Shown: positions 14,401 to 25,826 of the stretch, piece after piece | How positions within the stretch are numbered: position 1 is the first letter of the stretch | How the letters are laid out: every line of letters begins with the position of its first letter | Source: Calendula officinalis | Taxonomy: Eukaryota > Streptophyta > Magnoliopsida > Asterales > Asteraceae | Length of the DNA stretch: 64,000 bases | Direction: 5' to 3' | Assembly: GCA_963853835.1 (NCBI GenBank) | Contig: OY970833.1 | Location: forward strand, 17,322,474 to 17,386,473 | Position numbers and translations under genes: made by a program | Notes under the pieces: model-generated | What the model was told of the DNA's origin: nothing | The model's database searches: none | What the model saw: the letters and a program-made list of their open reading frames with translations, nothing else

Positions 14401-17400
14401 AACGGAGACCCGAGCCAAAAGTTATGGCCTTTTTAGTAAAGCCCCTTTCGATTCTGCGTGTAACTCCTAGACCGTAAGTGGCTCACGATCCACAAGATAT
14501 CAACGGAAAGCTCAGAACGTAAACTAGAAGAGTCGAGAAGGCACGGGATCGTCATTCTATACCGAAGCGGGTCAAAATCTGTCGAGAAGGCAGATGACAG
14601 AATCTGCCAGAAAGTGAATTTGTTTTAAAACCCGTTTTTAATAATTTACAAGTAATGTAGGCACGCAAAGGAGTCCCGAGCCAAAAGTTATAGCCTTTTC
14701 AGTAAGACCCCTTTCGATTCTGCCTGTAACTCCTAGACCGTAACTAGGCTCACGATCCACAAGATATCAACGGAAAGCTCGGAATATAAACTACACGAGT
14801 TGAGAAGGCACTGGGTCGTGATTCTGTCATGAAGCAGGTCAAAATCTGTCGAGAAGGCAAATGAAAGAATCTTTCAAAAAGTAAATTTGTTTTAAAACTC
14901 GTTTTTAATAATTGCCAAGTCAAGTAGGCATGAAACGAAGACCCGAGCCAAAAGTTATGGCCTTTTCAGTAAACCCCCTTTCGATTCTGCCTGTAACTCC
15001 TAGACCGTAACAGGGCTCACGATCAACAAGAGATCAACGGAAATCTCGGAGTGTAAACTACAAAAGTCGAGAAGGCACAGTATCGTGATTCTGTCCCAAG
15101 CATGTCAAAATCCGTTGAGAAGGCAGATGTCAGAATCTGCCAGAAAGTGAATTTGTTTTAAAACTTACTTTTAACAATAAAGCCCCTTTCGATTCTGCAT
15201 GTAACTCCTATATCATAAGTGGGCTCACGATCCACAAAATATCAACGGAAAGCTCATAACGTAAACTACTAGAGTCGAGAAGGCACGGGATCCTGACTCT
15301 ATACCGAAGCAGGTCAAAAAATTTCGAGAAGGCAGATGAAAGAATCTGCCAGAAAGTGAATTTGTTTTAAAACCCATTTTTATTAATGAAAAGTCAAGTA
15401 GGCATGAAACGGAGACCCGAGCCAAAAGTTATGGCCTTTTCAGTAAAGCTCCTTTTGATTATGCCTGTAAATCCTTGACCATAGCTGGGCTCACGATCCA
15501 CAAGATATCAACGGAAAACTCAAAAAGTAAACTACGGGAGTCGAGAACGTACAGGATAGTGATTCACTGCCGCAGCAGGTCAAAATCTGTCGAGAAGGCA
15601 GATGACAGAATATGCCAGAAACTGAATTTGTTTTAAAACCCATTTTTAATAAAATACAAGTCAAGTAGGCATGAAACGGACACTCGAGCCATAAGTTACG
15701 GCCTTTTCAGTAAAGCCCCTGTCGATTTTGCCAGTAACTCCAAGACCGTAACTAGGCTCACGATCCACATGGTATCAATGGAAAGATCGGAACGTAAACT
15801 AGAACAGTCGAGAAGGCACGGGATCATGATTGTGTGCCGAAGCAGGTCAAAATCCATCGAGAAGGCAGATAACTGAATCTGCCAGAAAGTGAATTTGTTT
15901 TAAAACCCATTTTTATTAATTTACAAGTCAAGTAGACATGAAACGGAGACCCGAGCCAAATGTAATGGCCTTTTCAGTAAAGCCCCTTTCGATTCTACCT
16001 GTAACTCCTAGACCGTAAGTGGGCTCACGATCCTCAAGATATCAACGGAAAACTCAAAACGTAAACTACGGGAGTCGAGAAGGCATGGGATCGTGATTCT
16101 ATGCCGCAGCAGGTCAAAAAATATCGAGAAGGCAGATGACAGAATCTGTCAGAATGTGAATTTGTTTTAAAACCCGTTTTTATTAATTTACAAGTCAAGT
16201 AGGCATGAAACAGAGACCCAAGCCAAAAGTTATGGCCTTTTCAGTGAAGCCCTTTCGATTCTACCTGTAACTCCTAGACCGTAACTGATCTCACGATCCA
16301 CAAGATATCAACGGAAAGCTTGGAAAGTAAACTTCAAGAGTGGAGAAGGCACGGGATCATGATTCTATCCCGAAGCAGGTCAAAATCCATCGAGAAGGCA
16401 GATGAATGAATCTGCTAGAAAGTGAATTCATTTTAAAACTCGTTTTTAATAATTAACAAGTCAAGTAGGCCTGAAACGGAAACCCGAGCCAAAGGTTGTG
16501 GCCTTTTCAGTAAAGCCCCTTTCGATTCTGCCTGTAACTCATAGACCCTAAGTGCGCTCACGATCCACGAGATCTCAACGGAAAGCTTAGAACATAAACT
16601 ACAAGAGTCGAGAAGGCACTAGGTCGTGATTGTATGCCGAAGAAGGTCAAAATCCGTCGAGAAGGAGGATGACAGAATCTGCCACCAAGTGATTTTGTTT
16701 TAAAACTCGTTTTTAATAATTTACAAGTCAAGTAGGCATGAAACGGAGACCCGAGCCAAAAGTTATGGACTTTTCAGTAAAACCCCTTTCGATTCTTCCT
16801 GTAACTCCTAGACCGTAACTGGGCTCATGATCCACAATATATCAACGTAACGCTCGGAATGTAAACTACAAAAGTCGAGAAGCCACGTGAACGTGATTCT
16901 ATCCCGGAGCATGTCAAAATCCGTCGAGAAGACAGATGACAGAATCTGCCAGAAAGTGAATTCATTTTAAAACTCGTTTCTAATAATTTACAAGTCAAGT
17001 AGGTCTGAAACGGAGACCCGAGCCAAAAGTTATGGCCTTTTCAGTAAAGCCCCTTTCTATTCTGCCTGTAACCATAAGTGGGCTCAAGATCCACAAGATA
17101 TCAACGAAAAGCTCAGAACGTAAACTACAAGAGTTGAGTAGGCACTGGGTCATGATTTTATGCCGAAGAAGGTTAAAATCCGTCTAGAAGGTAGATGACA
17201 GAATATGCAAGGAAGTGACTTTGTTTTAAAACTCGTTTTTAATATTTTACAAGTCAAGTAGGCAAGAAATGGAGACCCGAGCCAAAAGTTATGGACTTTC
17301 CAGTAAAGCCCCCTTCGATTATGCCTGTAACTCCTAGACCGTAAATGGGCTCACGATCCGCAAGATATGAACGGAAAGCTCGGAATGTAAACTACAAAAG

Positions 17401-19732
17401 TTGAGAAGGCACAAGATCGTGATTCTAACCAGAAGCAGGTCAATATCCGTCGAGAAGGCAGATGACAGAATCTTCCAGAGAGTGAATTTATTTTAAAACT
17501 TGTTTCTAATAATTTACAAGTAAAGTAGGCCTGAAACGGAGACAAGAGCCAATTGTTATGGCATTTTCAGTAAATCCCCTTTCGATTCTGCCTTTAACTC
17601 TTAGATAGTAAGTGGGCTCACGATCCACAAGATATCAACGGAAAGCTCAGAACGTAAACTACAAGAGACGAGAAGGCACGAGATCGTGATTCTATAAAGA
17701 AGCAGGTAAAAATCCGTCGAGAAGGCAGATGACAAAATCTGCCAGAAAGTGAATTTGTTTTAACACCATTTTTTTATAAATTACAAGTCAAGTAGGCATG
17801 AAACGGAGACCCGAGCCAAAAGTTACGTCATTTTCAGTAAAGCCCCTTTCGATTCTGCCTGTAACTCCTTAGGCGTAACTGGGCTCAAGATCCACAAGCT
17901 ATCAACGGAAAGCTCGGAACGTAAACTACAAGAGTCGAGAAGGCACGGGATCGTGATTCTGTGCCGAAGCAGGTCAAAATTCATCGAGAAGGCAGATAAC
18001 ATAATCTGCCAGAAAGTGAATTTGTTTTAAAACCCATTTTTAATAATTTACATGTCAAGTAGACATGAAACGGAGATCCGAGCCAAAAGTTATGGCCTTT
18101 TTAATAAAGCCCCTTTCGATTATGCCTATACCTCCTACACCGTAAGTGGGCTCACGATCCACAATATATCAACGGAAAACTCAAAACGTAAACTACGGGA
18201 GTCGAGATGGTACAGGATAGTGATTCTCTGCCGCAGCAGGTCAAAATCTGTCGAGGAGGCAGATGACAGAATCTGCCAGAAAGTGAATTTGTTTTAAAAC
18301 CCGTTTATAATAAATTACAAGTCAAGTAGGCATGAAACGGAGACTCGAGCCAAAAGTTACGACCTTTTCTGTAAAGCCCCTGTCGATTTTGACTGTAACT
18401 CCTAGACCGTAACTGGGCTCACAATGCACATGATACCAATGGAAAGAAGAGACGAGAAGGCACGGGATCGTGATTGTGTGCCGAAGCAGGTCAAAATCCG
18501 TCGAGAAGGCAGATAACAGAATCTGTCAGAAAGTTAATTTGTTTTAAAACCCATTTTTAATAATTTACAAGTCAAGTAGACATGAAACGGAGACCCGAGC
18601 CAAATATTATGGGCTTTTCAGTTAAGCCCCTTTCGATTCTGCCTGTAACTCCTAGACCGTAAGTGGGCTCACGATCCTCAAGATATCTATGGAAAACTCA
18701 AAACGTAAACTACGGGAGTCGAGAAGGCATGGGATCGTGATTCTATGCCGCAGCAGGTCAAAATCCGTCGAGAAGGCAGATGACAGAATCTGCCAGAAAG
18801 TGAATTTGTTTTAAAACCCGTTTTTAATAATTTACAAGTCAAGTAGGCATGAAACGGAGACCCAATCCAAAAGTTATGGCCTTTTCTGTGAAGCCCTTTC
18901 GATTCTACATGTAACTCCTAGACCGTAATTGAGCTCACGATCCACAAGATATCAACAGAAAGCGCGGAACGTAAACTTCAAGAGTCGAGAAGGCACGGGT
19001 TCGTGATTTTATGCCGAAGCTGGTCAAAATCCGTCGAGAAGGCAGATGACAGAATCTGCCAGAAAGTGAATTTGTTTTAAAACCCGTTTTTAATAATTTA
19101 CAAGTCAAGTAGGCATGAAACGGAGACCCGAGCCAAAAGTTATGGCCTTTATAGTAAAGCCCCTTTCGATTCTGCCTGTAACTCCTAGACCTTAACTGGG
19201 CTCAATATCCACAAGATATCAACGGAAAGCTCAGAACGTAAACTACCAGGGTCGAGAAGGCATGGGATCATGATTCTATGCCGAAGCAGGTCAAAATTCA
19301 TCCAGAAGGCAGACGACAGAATCTGCGAGAAAGTGAATTTGTTTTAAAACTCGTTTTTAATAATTTACGAGTCAAGTAGGCCCGAAACGGAGACCCGAGC
19401 CAAAAGTTATGGCCTTTGCAGTAAAGCCCCTTTCGATTCTGCCTGTAACTCCGTGACCGTAACTGGGCTCACGATCCACAAGATATCAACGGAAAGCTCG
19501 GAATGTAAACTACAAGGTCGAGAAGGCACGGGATCGTGATTCGGTCCCGAAGCAGGTCAAATCCATCGAAAAGTCAGATGACATAATCTGCGAGAAAGTG
19601 AATTTGTTTTAAAACTCGTTTTTAATAATTTACAAGTCAAGTAGGCCTGAAACGGAGACCCGAGCCAAAAGTTATGGCCTTTTAAGTAAATCCCCTTTCG
19701 ATTATGCCAGTGACTACTAGACCGTAAGTGGG
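11462..19732. repeat. Long higher-order satellite unit, copy 1 (8271 bp)
   Basis: The sequence starting CTCACGATTCATAAG at 11462 matches the sequence that resumes after TE1 at 37361, and the sequence just left of TE1 (19620-19737) matches that before 11462. With TE1 removed, 11462-19732 is therefore one period of a repeat of about 31 monomers. Its variants are shared in order with 37361-46752, for example the short monomer at 12046, the TAATCTATCCCGAAG monomer at 12535 and 38435, and the AGGCAAGAAATGG monomer near 17260 and 43226. The copies differ by point changes, by a 64-bp deletion near 13950 in this copy, and by monomer gains and losses. Confidence 0.65.
12046..12057. repeat. Subrepeat-mediated 49-bp deletion in a satellite monomer
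   Basis: A normal monomer carries GTCGAGAAGGCA twice, 49 bp apart. Here the two copies are collapsed to one and the intervening 49 bp are missing. The related monomer at 37945-37956 has the same deletion, while the related monomer near 48117 retains both copies. The deletion end points coincide with the 12-bp direct repeat, which implies slippage or recombination between the two. Confidence 0.8.
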
Positions 19733-19737
19733 CTCAC
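19733..19737. repeat. Target site duplication of TE1, left copy
   Basis: CTCAC directly precedes the TG of the left LTR and is repeated at 37361-37365 directly after the right LTR. Five bases is the usual duplication made by copia integrases. Confidence 0.95.
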
Positions 19738-20247
19738 TGTTAGGTCACAACAACCCTGGTTTATAATGTTAATTGATAGATTATTATACTTAGAGAAATA
19801 TTAGAGTGATAACACAAGAATATAGTCAATGTATAAATCCACTGAGTGTGGCTTGTTGCGAAATAACAAGACCACTGATCAATTACAAAAGATGTGAATG
19901 TGTAAAGTAAATCGGTAAGTACTCCTTTGCAAGATGATCTCTATTTATAATGTTATAGAGATCTTACATGATGAGCAAAGGAGTAACCGAAGGACTAAGT
20001 AAGGGAAATGACTAAGATCAAGGGATTTGATCTTAGTCCGTTACTATACTGAGTATCACTCAGTCCTTCTACTCAGTCCTTGTACTCAGTATCACTATCT
20101 GATACTGAGTACTGATACTGAGTTCCAATACTGATCACTCAGTATCAGACCTAAACTTAGCTATATTATTCTACATATTAATCAAAGCTAGTCTAGGTTG
20201 TTTTTGTTATCTTAAGATCCAAAGGGGCAAGGCTTTTTGCCTTAACA
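19738..20247 (-). repeat. TE1 3' LTR (left)
   Basis: A 510-bp terminal repeat beginning TGTTAGG and ending CCTTAACA as read on the plus strand, matching 36851-37360 with about five mismatches. Minus-strand features are a TATAAATA box at 19942-19949, a perfect 12-bp hairpin at 20010-20038, a cluster of GATACTGAGT motifs in both orientations at 20046-20148, and a bulged hairpin at 19848-19875. It is 14 bp longer than the TE2 LTR because of a TCCTTGTACTCAG-type insertion in the motif cluster, so TE1 and TE2 are separate subfamilies. Confidence 0.96.
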
Positions 20248-20258
20248 ATCTCCCCCTA
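20248..20258 (-). other. TE1 polypurine tract
   Basis: The minus strand reads TAGGGGGAGAT immediately before the 3' LTR. This is the expected place and composition for the primer of plus-strand DNA synthesis. The same sequence occupies this position in TE2. Confidence 0.9.
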
Positions 20259-20328
20259 TCTAAAGATAACAAAACAATTACAAAGAGAAACTAAACAAAA
20301 TAAGCTACAGGCTGCAAAGTCTTCTACT

Positions 20329-22159
20329 TTAGTCTTTGTTGATCGACTCAAACTCGTAGAAGACTTCTTTCTTCACATGGATGAACTCTTCTCTTTTCTT
20401 CAGTTCATCTTGCCTGTTGTTTAGTACAGCAACTATCTTCTTTCTAAACCAAGCATCTTCTTTCTTGGTTATCATCCATTTAAGGCCCACCAAATGGCTG
20501 ATAGGAGCTGTTGCCAAATCTGCTTCAGTAATGAAGCACTCCCTGTCATCTGAGTCAGTATACATATATCCAGATGTTGGATATATGGTACTCTTTTGAT
20601 CCTGAAAGATAAGATTAGAGGGAACAGTATATGTGGGAATTATTCTGAAAGTATTAAGGCACTCAGGTTTGTTGTTCTTCATAGCTTCAGTCATCACACT
20701 GAGTGCCCTGTATTCTGCTGCATAAAGAATGCCTTTTTCATAGCATATAGCAGATACAGCCCAGATTTCATCCATCATCACTTGGGCTTCAGAGGATCTT
20801 GAGGGCATCTCCTTTATCAGTCTAGCAATCTTTATCCAATCTTGAAGTCCCATATTTTGGATGTCATGGAGGAAAAACTTCATTGGAGGACTGACTGGCC
20901 CAGTACAAGTTGCAACAATTGATTTATCAACAGTTTTGACCTTTATTTTGTTGACAAATTCATTTAGCCAGTATATGTCTCTTACAGTTAGAAATGCTTT
21001 ATTCCTCAGCATACCCATCCTTGTTTCCCTATATCTTGTTCTTTGTGCCACAATGTTCCAATACTGTTGAAGTAATTCATCTCCAGTTCTTCTTACAGTA
21101 TGAGATCTTCTTGGACCATCTTCAGACTCAGATTCAGGTTCTTCCTTAACAGGGAAGAACTTTTGGGCCTCAATCTCATCCTCAGCTTCACTCTTTTCCT
21201 CAGTAAACTGAGCAGCTCTCCTAGGTCTTGAGATCAGAGGGGCTGGATCTTGTTCTTCACTAGATTCTGAGGACATAACCACATTTGTCAATATTCTGGT
21301 TATTGGTCTTCTAGGAATTCTAGAAGGTCCTTCAGCATGAGGTGAGATAGGTTTTCTTGTATGTACTTCATCATCTGAGAATGATGATGAAGAGGTTTCT
21401 TTATTTGCTTCATCCAGTGCAAAGTTTAAAAATTCTTCTGATGCCACTGGATGTTCTTCATCTTCATCATCAGCAATGGGCCACACAAAAGGCCTATAGA
21501 CCACAATTTGCAAGTTGTTTTCTTCTAGAACAGGTGGCTCAGTATAAGCTTGCTGTGGTTGGTCAGTGTGAGTCTCCCCCTGAGCAGATGGCTCAAGTGG
21601 GTCTTGAACTTGTAATGCTGACCTAGTTCTTTGTCTTCTTCTCTCATACTGAATGCGAAGTGGCTCAGTATGAGGGCTTTGCTGATGTTGTTGTTGTTGT
21701 TGTGGAGGTTGATCTTCATTCAATCTTCTTCTTTTCTCCCCCTGAGCAGATGGCTCAGTTTGATCAACCTCAGTATCTCTTTTCTCTTCTCCCCCTTTTT
21801 GTTATCATTGGATGAGGAGGGAAGAGGATCAGTATCACCACCCATGTCCCCTTCTGGTTGTTCAAGAGTAGGGGAGGGCATGGGCTCAGTTGCAGCATCA
21901 GTATCACCAGCATCTCCTTCTCCTTCTCCTTCTTCATTGTGGTCACCATGTGAAAATGGTGGAGTTTGTGGTTGCTGATGTGGTTGTTGAAGTAATGAGA
22001 CTGACTGTTTTATTGAGTCAATATCACCACTCATCTTGTCCATTCTGGCTAGTATTATACTTTGAGTATGTTGGATGGCCAGAATTTGTTGCATGATTGC
22101 TTGCAAAGTCACTTGGTCTCCTGCAGCCTGTGATGCCTGAATGCCCTGCACAGATGGTG
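20329..22159 (-). pseudogene. TE1 ORF3 exon 2, frameshifted
   Basis: Second exon of the additional gene downstream of pol. It opens at a consensus acceptor (TTTGTTTCTTTAG, exon from 22159) and ends at a stop at 20329. The predicted product is low-complexity at first: Gln/Pro-rich, then Glu/Gly-rich, a run of Gln and His, and Ser/Asp/Glu clusters. It then has a more ordered C-terminal part of about 250 residues containing RYRETRM and GYMYTDSDDREC. No signal peptide or transmembrane segment is visible. Compared with TE2, one base is missing near 21783, so the first 143 codons run out of frame to a stop at 21720. TE1 keeps a lysine codon where TE2 has a TAG at 52805. No function is recognised. 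Confidence 0.8.
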
Positions 22160-22848
22160 CTAAAGAAACAAAAAAAAAAACTGGTTAAAAGAAAAGGTTT
22201 ATCAAATAGAGTTGTGGTGTTGTTTAATTCTATAATCATATAAACAGGGTTTGTGAAGTCTGTATTTCATCTGGTTTATGATGAAATATTGTGGACTTGT
22301 GCATAGCATGTGTAAGAAGGTTTTCGTTAAAGTGAGTGTGTAAATTTAAGTAGCTCAGTATACGATAAGTCACATTTACTAAAAGGTTTGGGTTAGGGAA
22401 TTCGAAGCCTGGGATGTGCTTCTAGTTATTTTCAATGTTTATCACTCGGTATTAGAGTGATAACAGAAATGTGGCTAAACCCCATGGAAAGTTTTTGGAT
22501 TTTGTGGCTTAAGGGTTTGTGATCATTTCTTGAATGATGCTACCCAACTCAAAAATAAGTTGGACATAATTCAAGCAGCACCAGTGGGTGTCAGTATGAC
22601 ATCAACCACCATTGTCTCTTTAAATGTTGAGACAACTGTAGACTGACAATGATCAATTTTGTGTGCTCAGTATATGAATTTTGCATAGCAGCAGTGGGCT
22701 AGCTGTGTTGGCCATAAAAGGATATATATTTGAAAGATCGTTTGAGACTTTGGTCTGTATTGAGTTGGTACTGGCCAATACTTAGTCTCTATTTGGGAAT
22801 GAAATATATATATATATATAAGTTTAAGGGCTTTTTAGAAATTCATAC
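22160..22848 (-). other. ORF3 intron in TE1 (predicted, 689 bp)
   Basis: Donor CTCAG/GTATGA at 22849/22848 and acceptor TTTGTTTCTTTAG ending at 22160 both fit plant consensus. A TTTAAC branch-like site and a long T run precede the acceptor. Phase 1 joins the two coding exons. The stretch has no open frame and contains an (AT)n run at 22804-22821 that is shorter in TE2. The intron occupies the same position in TE2 with similar sequence. Confidence 0.75.
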
Positions 22849-24238
22849 CTGAGACTCTGTCAGATTCCCTTCTAGCGTCTGCAGTGGTCGGTGCAGGATC
22901 ATGTGTTTGTTGATGTGCAGCACCAACATCTTCAATACCGACCTCTCTGTCATGATGAGCACCTTCCAGTGTAGTTTGTGCATATTGAATCTCCACATCA
23001 AGAGGAACATGAGGTTCCTCAATTAGTTGAGCAGTTTGGACTAGTTCTGGACCTGGAAGGTCAGCGGTGGCTGCAACTAGGCTTTGGGCTTGAAGAGATG
23101 CAGTTAATGATGGAACATTTGCAGGCTGCACCTCCTCAGATGATAAGTTTCCCATAATGACAGGGGAAAGATGTCTTCTTCTTCTTTGGAGGACCAGTGG
23201 TGTGTCTTCTGAGGACTCAGTATCAAAAATTGTTTCTATATGAGGAACCTCAGGGTCCTGTGCAGGTGGAGAGATATGTTGTTGAGTTGGTTCTTGAACT
23301 TGTGGAACATCCTGCATCTCAATATCTGGACCAGCCTGGGCTCCATTGCCACTATTATCATCATTATCATCATCACCATCATTGTCTGACTCAGTATCAG
23401 ACATGTCTTCTTCATCATTTATATGTTCTTGAACAATGGCCCACATAGAAGGGCTCAGTAAAGGCTCTGCTTATCTTGGCCTGTAAAAGAAGATCTTCTC
23501 ACTAAGAGGAGGAAGATCAACCCTTGGACTGTGAAACTCATCATAAGAATGTGTGGGCATTGAGTGTTGAAAGATGAGTGATAAGAATATGCAGAAAGGG
23601 ACATTACATTCCCTTGTGTTAGCCCGAACCAAAGTAGCTAATTCATTGAAAATGAGTCGTGCATAATCAATGTTTCTTCCATAGTATAGAGCATGTACTA
23701 TTTGCATCCCAAATTCATTTATTTGATCCAAAGCACCTGTCTTGTGAGTCATGCACCGAATAATTGTTGTAATGAGAATACCCCACATAGGACCAAATTC
23801 GTTTCTTTTGATGATTCCTGTTGTTCCTCTTCGACCCAAAAATGGCAGTACTGAGCGTGCCTCTGATCTATCAACAAATGGGTCATACTGAGCTTGTGCT
23901 GGAAACCTCAGTGTTTCACGAATGATTGCAGTAGAAACAAAAGCTCTTCTTTGATCCCTAATTACCCATCCAGCAATCATATCTGGAGAATCGAATGTGG
24001 CAGAGTACCAAAACTCACATAACATTTCTGGGTAAATTGCTCGAGGAGATAAGGTCAGTGCACGAGCAATTGGGCAATGCTTCATAAAAGTCACAATATT
24101 TGTGAATTCTTGGCATACCCAGGCTTGAGGAATAGTGAAATTCGCTGTGATGTTGTTCCTCGCAAACCTGGGCACTTCATCATTTCGGAATTTGATTTCC
24201 GATTCAACTTCTGGAGCAACAAAAGTGTAATTCGCCAT
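22849..24238 (-). pseudogene. TE1 ORF3 exon 1, with nonsense codon
   Basis: First exon of the third gene, starting at the ATG at 24238 (MANYTF) and leaving through the donor at 22849. The first 270 or so residues look globular, including a segment IRCMTHKTGALDQINEFGMQ followed by a pattern resembling the putative plant transposon protein domain that accompanies some plant copia elements; this resemblance is from memory and weak. The rest is acidic and Pro/Gln-rich with DTESDNDGDDDN. A GAA-to-TAA change at 23471-23473 truncates it relative to TE2. Upstream, a deletion fuses this exon in frame with the RT fragment and has removed the promoter-like region present in TE2. Confidence 0.78.
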
Positions 24239-24308
24239 CTGTGATTTTGATTTGAAAAAAGTTTGCTTGCTAATAGAAAGTGAAATCGTTAATCGCAGAG
24301 AGAATTGA

Positions 24309-24320
24309 AAGTGATTCATC
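24309..24320 (-). other. Deletion junction: RT joined to ORF3 leader
   Basis: Left of this point TE1 follows the TE2 ORF3 leader up to about TE2 position 55961. Right of it, TE1 follows TE2 pol from about 57236 (TCTTAGCAAACC). Some 1.27 kb is missing, covering the end of RT, all of RNase H, the pol stop and the ORF3 upstream region. A few bases at the joint (about GTGATTCA) match neither side well and look like repair filler. Confidence 0.85.
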
Positions 24321-25161
24321 TTAGCAAACCAGTCACACATTGACTTGTCAGTGGAACCAAAGATAATGTCATCTACATATATCTGAATGAGTAAGATGTT
24401 AGAACCGTTCCGTTTTGAAAATAATGTTTTATCAATTTTACCTCTTGTAAATTTATTTTCAATAAGATACTCGGACAGGGTATCATACCAGGCTCTTGGA
24501 GCTTGTTTGAGCCCATATAGAGCTTTATCAAGCTTGAAAACATAATTCAGAAATTTAGGATCAACAAAACCTGGTGGTTGTTTAACATAAACTTCTTCTT
24601 GGAGTTTTCCATTTAGAAAAGCACTTTTGACATCCATCTGATAAACTTTGAAATTTTTGAAGGCTGCATATGCAAGATACAACCTAATAGCTTCAATTCT
24701 GGCAACTGGTGCAAAAGTTTCATCATAGTCAATGCCTTCTTCTTGCCTGTAACCTTGAGAAACTAACCTTGCTTTGTTTCTGATGACAACACCATCCTTG
24801 TCCATCTTGTTTCTGAACACCCACTTAGTACCAATAATAGTTTTGCCAGTAGGAGGTGGTACTAAGTTCCAAACTTTATTTCTCTCAAACTCTGTGAGCT
24901 CTTCTTGCATAGCTTCTACCCAATCTTCATCTAATAAAGCTTCATCAGCTTTCTTTGGTTCAATGGTAGATAGAAAACTTGAGAAGAAACAAAAATTTGC
25001 AGTTGCTTGGGGTGGAAACTCTAATTTTCTTCTTGTTTGGACACGTTCTTCAATAGGACCAATAATGTTTGAGTGTGGATGGTCTCTGTGTTCCCTTAAA
25101 TTGTTTCCTAAGGAAGCATTTGAAATAGGATCAACAATATCTTGTTGATTTGGTGTGTTGT
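24321..25161 (-). pseudogene. TE1 pol, 3' part: truncated reverse transcriptase
   Basis: Encodes the copia RT (RVT_2 type) from the linker before DEDWVEAMQEEL through TKWVFRNKMDKDG, VYQMDVKSAFLNG and GLKQAPRAWYD to the catalytic YVDD (about 24366-24380), then stops matching after MCDWFAK. The frame continues through the deletion joint into ORF3, so one 479-codon open frame (23471-24910 from its first ATG) is an RT-ORF3 chimera. The 5' half of pol lies on the other side of the nested element, from 32533. The final third of RT and RNase H are absent, so no functional enzyme is expected. Confidence 0.93.
25157..25161. repeat. Target site duplication of nested element, left copy
   Basis: GTTGT here is repeated at 32533-32537. 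The uninterrupted target is seen in TE2 near 58074-58080, which shows one copy of the site and confirms the insertion point. Confidence 0.85.
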
Positions 25162-25815
25162 TAATGGTGATTTTCGGTTAAAACATTTAACAAACGCAGC
25201 GGAAAAGATCAAATCACCATGAACGGATCTTGATATCAATCATACAATTAAACTATAAGAAAATCAAAGAGATTGGATGAACATTTCATACCCTTGAAGC
25301 CTTTGATCTTGTTGTGGATTCGGATGGATTTGATGATGGATTGAAACCAAGTATTCAATTAGAATACCTCTAAAAGAAATCCACACAACACAAGCAAGAA
25401 CACCAATGGAGGATGCTAGTCCTTGAATCTTGAGAGCAAAAAGAAACAAAAAAACACATACAAGTGTGTGTTGGGGATGGCCAAATGGGTGGTCAAGGGT
25501 GAGTTTATGGAGCCATTCAACACTCTTAATGGTGCCATAAAGACCCATCAATGATTTCCATAAACCATTGTTCCATTTGCACTTTAGTCCCTAGTCATTT
25601 GTTTCTTCCATTTTGCTCACAATAAAGTTTCAATATTAACAATTAATATTAAACTTATTATACACAAGCTTATAGCTTATATATTAATAATTAATGTAAT
25701 TACACTAATTACACTAATTATATAATGGTGTTTAGTGTTTAAGTGTGTGACCCTTTAGGCTCACAAACAACTAGCCATATAACTATATGTTATACGCGTG
25801 AAGCATATTCCAACA
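25162..25815 (-). repeat. Nested element 3' LTR (left)
   Basis: A 654-bp LTR. On the minus strand it starts TGTTGGAATATG and ends CACCATTA, so the 3' terminus is TA rather than the usual CA. It is identical to 31879-32532 except for T versus A at the seventh base of the left end. A 95-codon open frame inside it is repeated in the other LTR and is incidental. Confidence 0.93.
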
Positions 25816-25826
25816 GCTCCCACTTG
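25816..25826 (-). other. Nested element polypurine tract
   Basis: The minus strand reads CAAGTGGGAGC directly before the 3' LTR, the usual plant copia form of this primer. Confidence 0.8.

Larger units (their letters stand above)
1..19737. repeat. Tandem satellite array, ~267-bp monomer, segment 1
   Basis: Head-to-tail monomers fill this stretch without a gap. The landmark CGATTCTG recurs at 268, 535, 802 and 1069, which is exactly 267 bp each time, then at 1319, a 250-bp variant lacking about 17 bp after ATATCAATGGAAAG. Other constant landmarks in each monomer are CCGTAAGTGGGCTCACGATC, GTCGAGAAGGCA (twice, 49 bp apart), GGCAGAT..ATCTGCC and GTGAATTTGTTTTAAAAC. All monomers lie in one orientation. 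Short open frames of 60-90 codons occur on both strands but recur with the monomer and vary in frame, so they are not genes. The family is not one I can name. Centromeric or pericentromeric placement is an inference from array size, higher-order structure and retrotransposon invasion. Confidence 0.97.

Noticed and set aside
1..19737. Evenly spaced repeats resembling a CRISPR array
   Set aside because: The entire 267-bp unit is repeated with no unique spacers, and the context is a eukaryotic genome with plant retrotransposons.
20381..22096. Plus-strand frames of 68-115 codons across TE1 ORF3, and the same at 52041-53757
   Set aside because: They are antisense shadows of the low-complexity ORF3 exons.
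22804..22821. (AT)n microsatellite as a feature of interest
   Set aside because: A simple run inside the ORF3 intron, shorter in TE2; ordinary slippage.
25264..25551. 95-codon frame, repeated at 31981-32268
   Set aside because: It lies wholly within the nested LTR and is duplicated only because LTRs are duplicated; no domain recognised.
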